Shown: positions 43,414 to 45,361 of the stretch, in pieces
How the letters are laid out: every line of letters begins with the position of its first letter
Position numbering within the stretch: position 1 is the stretch's first letter
Assembly (NCBI RefSeq): GCF_000482725.1
Contig: NZ_KI519478.1
Span: 270,286-315,646 of the forward strand
Source: Psychromonas arctica DSM 14288
GTDB lineage: Bacteria > Pseudomonadota > Gammaproteobacteria > Enterobacterales > Psychromonadaceae
Direction of reading: 5' to 3'
Length of the DNA: 45,361 nt
Translations under genes and position numbers: made by a program
Notes under the pieces: generated by a model
The model's database searches: none
What the model was told of the DNA's origin: nothing
What the model saw: the letters and a program-made list of their open reading frames with translations, nothing else

Positions 43414-44418
43414 ATGAAACATCGATCATTTTTAGTTGTACTATTTTCAGTAATTGTATTCTTAGTTTCGCCGCAATTATATGCGAATCAAGAAGAAGCG
43501 ACACAACAAATCATAACAAAACAAGTTCAACCATCAGCGTTAACTTATTTAAAAAAGATGCAGCAAGCTTATAAAGAATTAAATTATGAGCTGCTCTATC
43601 TTAATACTGCACAAAATCAAATAGAGCCTAAGCAACTTATTCATGGTGTTCTTGACGGACAACGTATTGCCTATTTTTGTTATTTAAATGGCGGAATACG
43701 TGAGTCCTTACAATTTGACGGTAAAATAAGTTATTACCAACAGGGTAATCAAGCTTATAGCTTAGTGACAAATCGAGACCATAGTGTGTTTGCAAATATT
43801 GCTAACTTTAATTTTGAGAGCGGCAACAAAAACTACGAATACCTTATCTTAGGAAAAAGTAGAATTGCAGGTAAAAGATCTATTGCTATTAGAATGACAA
43901 GCAAAGATATGTATCGTTATAGTTATATTATTTGGCTGGATCTAGGTAGTTATTTACCACTACGATTGGAAACGATTAACAAATCTAACCTGATACTTGA
44001 ACAAACTATGGTTGTTTCATTGAATGTCACTGAATCAATTAATCCTTGGATTAAAAGGATGAGTGATCAGAAAGCACCTGATGTTTTGCACTTACCTCAA
44101 ACAACCGTTAAAGATGTGGCTCCTTGGGAGTTAACTTGGTTGCCTCCGGGTTTTAAAATTATAAAAGACGATCAGCATAAATTAATGCTGCATGATACAG
44201 ATCCAATCTCGTATATCATGATTAATGACGGTATTGTTTCTGTCTCTGTTTACATATCAACAAAGAAGAGTACGTTAACACAACAGCAGAATATTATTCA
44301 GCGAGGTGGGACGTTGCTATATACAAAACAACAAGAAAATATTGAAGTGAATGTCATAGGTGAAATTCCACTGCTTACTGCTGAGAAAATTGCTGCATCG
44401 ATTAAGGCTGCAAAATAA
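43414..44418 (+). CDS. rseB: Periplasmic sigma-E regulator RseB
   Basis: 334 residues with a signal peptide (1-25, ends SPQLYANQ; E. coli RseB 318). It binds the RseA periplasmic domain and blocks DegS cleavage. The MucB/RseB N-domain (LTYLKKMQQAYKELNYELLYLNT) and C-domain (LTWLPPGFKI, ISYIMINDGIVSVSVYI) are clear. The stop overlaps the rseC ATG by one base. A ribosome-binding site, AAGG, follows rseA closely. Confidence 0.93.
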   Translation: MKHRSFLVVLFSVIVFLVSPQLYANQEEATQQIITKQVQPSALTYLKKMQQAYKELNYELLYLNTAQNQIEPKQLIHGVLDGQRIAYFCYLNGGIRESLQFDGKISYYQQGNQAYSLVTNRDHSVFANIANFNFESGNKNYEYLILGKSRIAGKRSIAIRMTSKDMYRYSYIIWLDLGSYLPLRLETINKSNLILEQTMVVSLNVTESINPWIKRMSDQKAPDVLHLPQTTVKDVAPWELTWLPPGFKIIKDDQHKLMLHDTDPISYIMINDGIVSVSVYISTKKSTLTQQQNIIQRGGTLLYTKQQENIEVNVIGEIPLLTAEKIAASIKAAK

Positions 44419-44855
44419 TGATTCAAGAAACCGGCCGCATTATTGATATCAAAATAATTAATGGTGAAAAGACAGCGGTGGTAGAGTGTATTTCAAAGTC
44501 AGCTTGTAAATCATGTAGCAGTAATGATAATTGTGGAGTTGGTGTTGTAGCAAAAGGATTAAGTGATCGTTCTCATCATTTATCGATGCCGTATAAAGAA
44601 GGAATGGAAATTAACGAGTCGATACAATTATTAATTGAAAATAAAGATATCGTTAAAAGCTCAATGATTGTTTATATTATTCCTTTGATAGCATTTGTCC
44701 TAGGTAGCTCAATTAGCTACTTGTTTACCAATAGTGAACCTCTCGTTATCGCCATTTCTTTGCTGTCATTGTTTGTTGGCACCCTAGTCGCTAAAGTCGT
44801 TTCCTCTAAGTTGTATCCTAGTAACAGCCTAAACAAATTGATCAGTACAAAATAG
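44418..44855 (+). CDS. rseC: RseC, SoxR-reducing / sigma-E system membrane protein
   Basis: 145 residues (E. coli 159). Cysteines at 24, 30, 33 and 39 form the family's iron-sulfur-type motif (ECISKSACKSCSSNDNCG). Two membrane helices follow (about 82-103 and 108-127). In E. coli RseC reduces SoxR and is a minor positive factor for sigma-E. Translation is coupled to rseB by the overlap at 44418. Confidence 0.92.
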   Translation: MIQETGRIIDIKIINGEKTAVVECISKSACKSCSSNDNCGVGVVAKGLSDRSHHLSMPYKEGMEINESIQLLIENKDIVKSSMIVYIIPLIAFVLGSSISYLFTNSEPLVIAISLLSLFVGTLVAKVVSSKLYPSNSLNKLISTK

Positions 44856-44937
44856 CATCGTAAAACGTGCTATTTTAATCGATTTGTTTGTTAATTAAGC
44901 ATTCGGAATAATATTCATAAAAAACGTTAATAAACGC

Positions 44938-44965
44938 TTGCCAATGCTTTCGCGATCCCTATAAT
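44938..44965 (+). promoter_or_regulatory. rRNA operon promoter P1
   Basis: -35 TTGCCA (44938-44943), 16-bp spacer, -10 TATAAT (44960-44965), followed by the GC-rich discriminator ACGCCGC. The short spacer and GC-rich discriminator are typical of stringently controlled rrn promoters. AT-rich DNA upstream could be an UP element. Confidence 0.8.
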
Positions 44966-45073
44966 ACGCCGCACAGACAAGGGATGACGCAACAGCGACT
45001 AACTTGAACTGAGAACAAAACAAGCGCAAATAACGACTCAAGCTTCGGTTTGAAATTAAGTTAAAATAAGACG

Positions 45074-45101
45074 TTGACATTGTTCGAAAGGCGCGTAATA
45101 T
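45074..45101 (+). promoter_or_regulatory. rRNA operon promoter P2
   Basis: -35 TTGACA (45074-45079), 16-bp spacer, -10 TAATAT (45096-45101), then ACGCCGCC. It lies about 136 bp after P1, as in E. coli rrn. Confidence 0.8.
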
Positions 45102-45361
45102 ACGCCGCCTAGCCGAAAGGCACGCTCTTTAACAATTTAATCAAACAATCTGTGTGAGCACTTGTTGTTGATGTGATTTCAAAAAAATCAAAAATGTAAT
45201 TCTTCTGCTTGCAGAAAGTTACAGCCTTTCTTGTAAAGGCAACATCAATAATAGTGACACACGAAATAATTCATTATTTCAGAATAATAAATTGTTAGTT
45301 TCTTATATTTATATAAGTGATTAGCAGTAAGTTTTAGTCAGTAGTATTGAGTCGCAACTTA
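45102..45361 (+). other. rRNA operon leader with boxA (16S gene just outside)
   Basis: CGCTCTTTAACA (45123-45134) followed by ATTTAATCAAACAATCTGTG matches the E. coli rrn boxA and leader. About 230 nt of AT-rich leader follow, which should form one arm of the RNase III processing stem. The 16S sequence itself is not in the window. The stretch from 44856 to the P1 promoter holds no gene. Confidence 0.88.

Noticed and set aside
44895-45080. 61-codon minus-strand frame over the rrn promoters
   Set aside because: Covers two clear promoters; composition reflects promoter sequence, not protein.

Overview
The window looks like chromosomal DNA of a low-GC marine gammaproteobacterium, most like Psychromonas or a relative. 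This is an inference from gene order and from protein resemblance to the Vibrio, Shewanella and E. coli families; no search was run. Most genes are core housekeeping genes in familiar blocks. Accessory sugar-acid genes are mixed in, and there is one IS fragment at the left edge.

Layout. 1-380 holds the start of an IS630-type transposase cut by the window edge, followed by about 1.1 kb of AT-rich non-coding DNA with palindromes and two good CRP sites. 1529-5227 is the mannitol operon mtlA-mtlD-mtlR. On the minus strand, 5387-9700 holds argS-ftsN-hslV-hslU, with a sigma-32 promoter in front of hslV and an unusually compact FtsN. An unknown helical protein follows (9839-10294). The minus-strand run lptM-lysA-dapF-xerC-yigB-uvrD (17068 down to 10574) has the same order as in E. 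coli, with a LexA box at uvrD. cyaY diverges from it. 17573-18279 is a small membrane ORF coupled to coaD, and 18670-20328 encodes a NutA/UshA-type lipoprotein nucleotidase. 20404-24974 is the mutM / rpmB-rpmG / radC / coaBC block, followed by slmA (dut is missing from its usual place) and mscS.

27349-34748 is a sugar-acid island. It has an FCD-type GntR regulator, two tandem cytoplasmic PL17 oligoalginate lyases (minus strand), and divergently kdgK and eda. The lyases should release unsaturated uronate that becomes DEH. After reduction to KDG by an enzyme not in this window, KdgK and Eda give pyruvate and glyceraldehyde-3-phosphate. Uptake genes and the DEH reductase are absent here. Mannitol and alginate are both major brown-algal carbohydrates, so the window suggests an alga-associated life.

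34827-40484 holds a small zinc-ribbon-like protein, metJ (shortened C-terminus, with a five-unit met-box array upstream), cyaA, ygfZ, sdhE and a YgfX-like gene. nadB then diverges from rpoE-rseA-rseB-rseC, which has a sigma-E autoregulatory promoter. The window ends in an rRNA operon leader with two promoters and a boxA, just before the 16S gene.

No CRISPR array, prophage, tRNA or obvious defence system was seen. The most unusual points are the two-gene PL17 cassette with a putative GntR operator, the compact FtsN, the truncated MetJ with its met-box array, the hairpin at the start of mtlR, the missing dut, and a 15-bp tandem repeat before the gntR gene.
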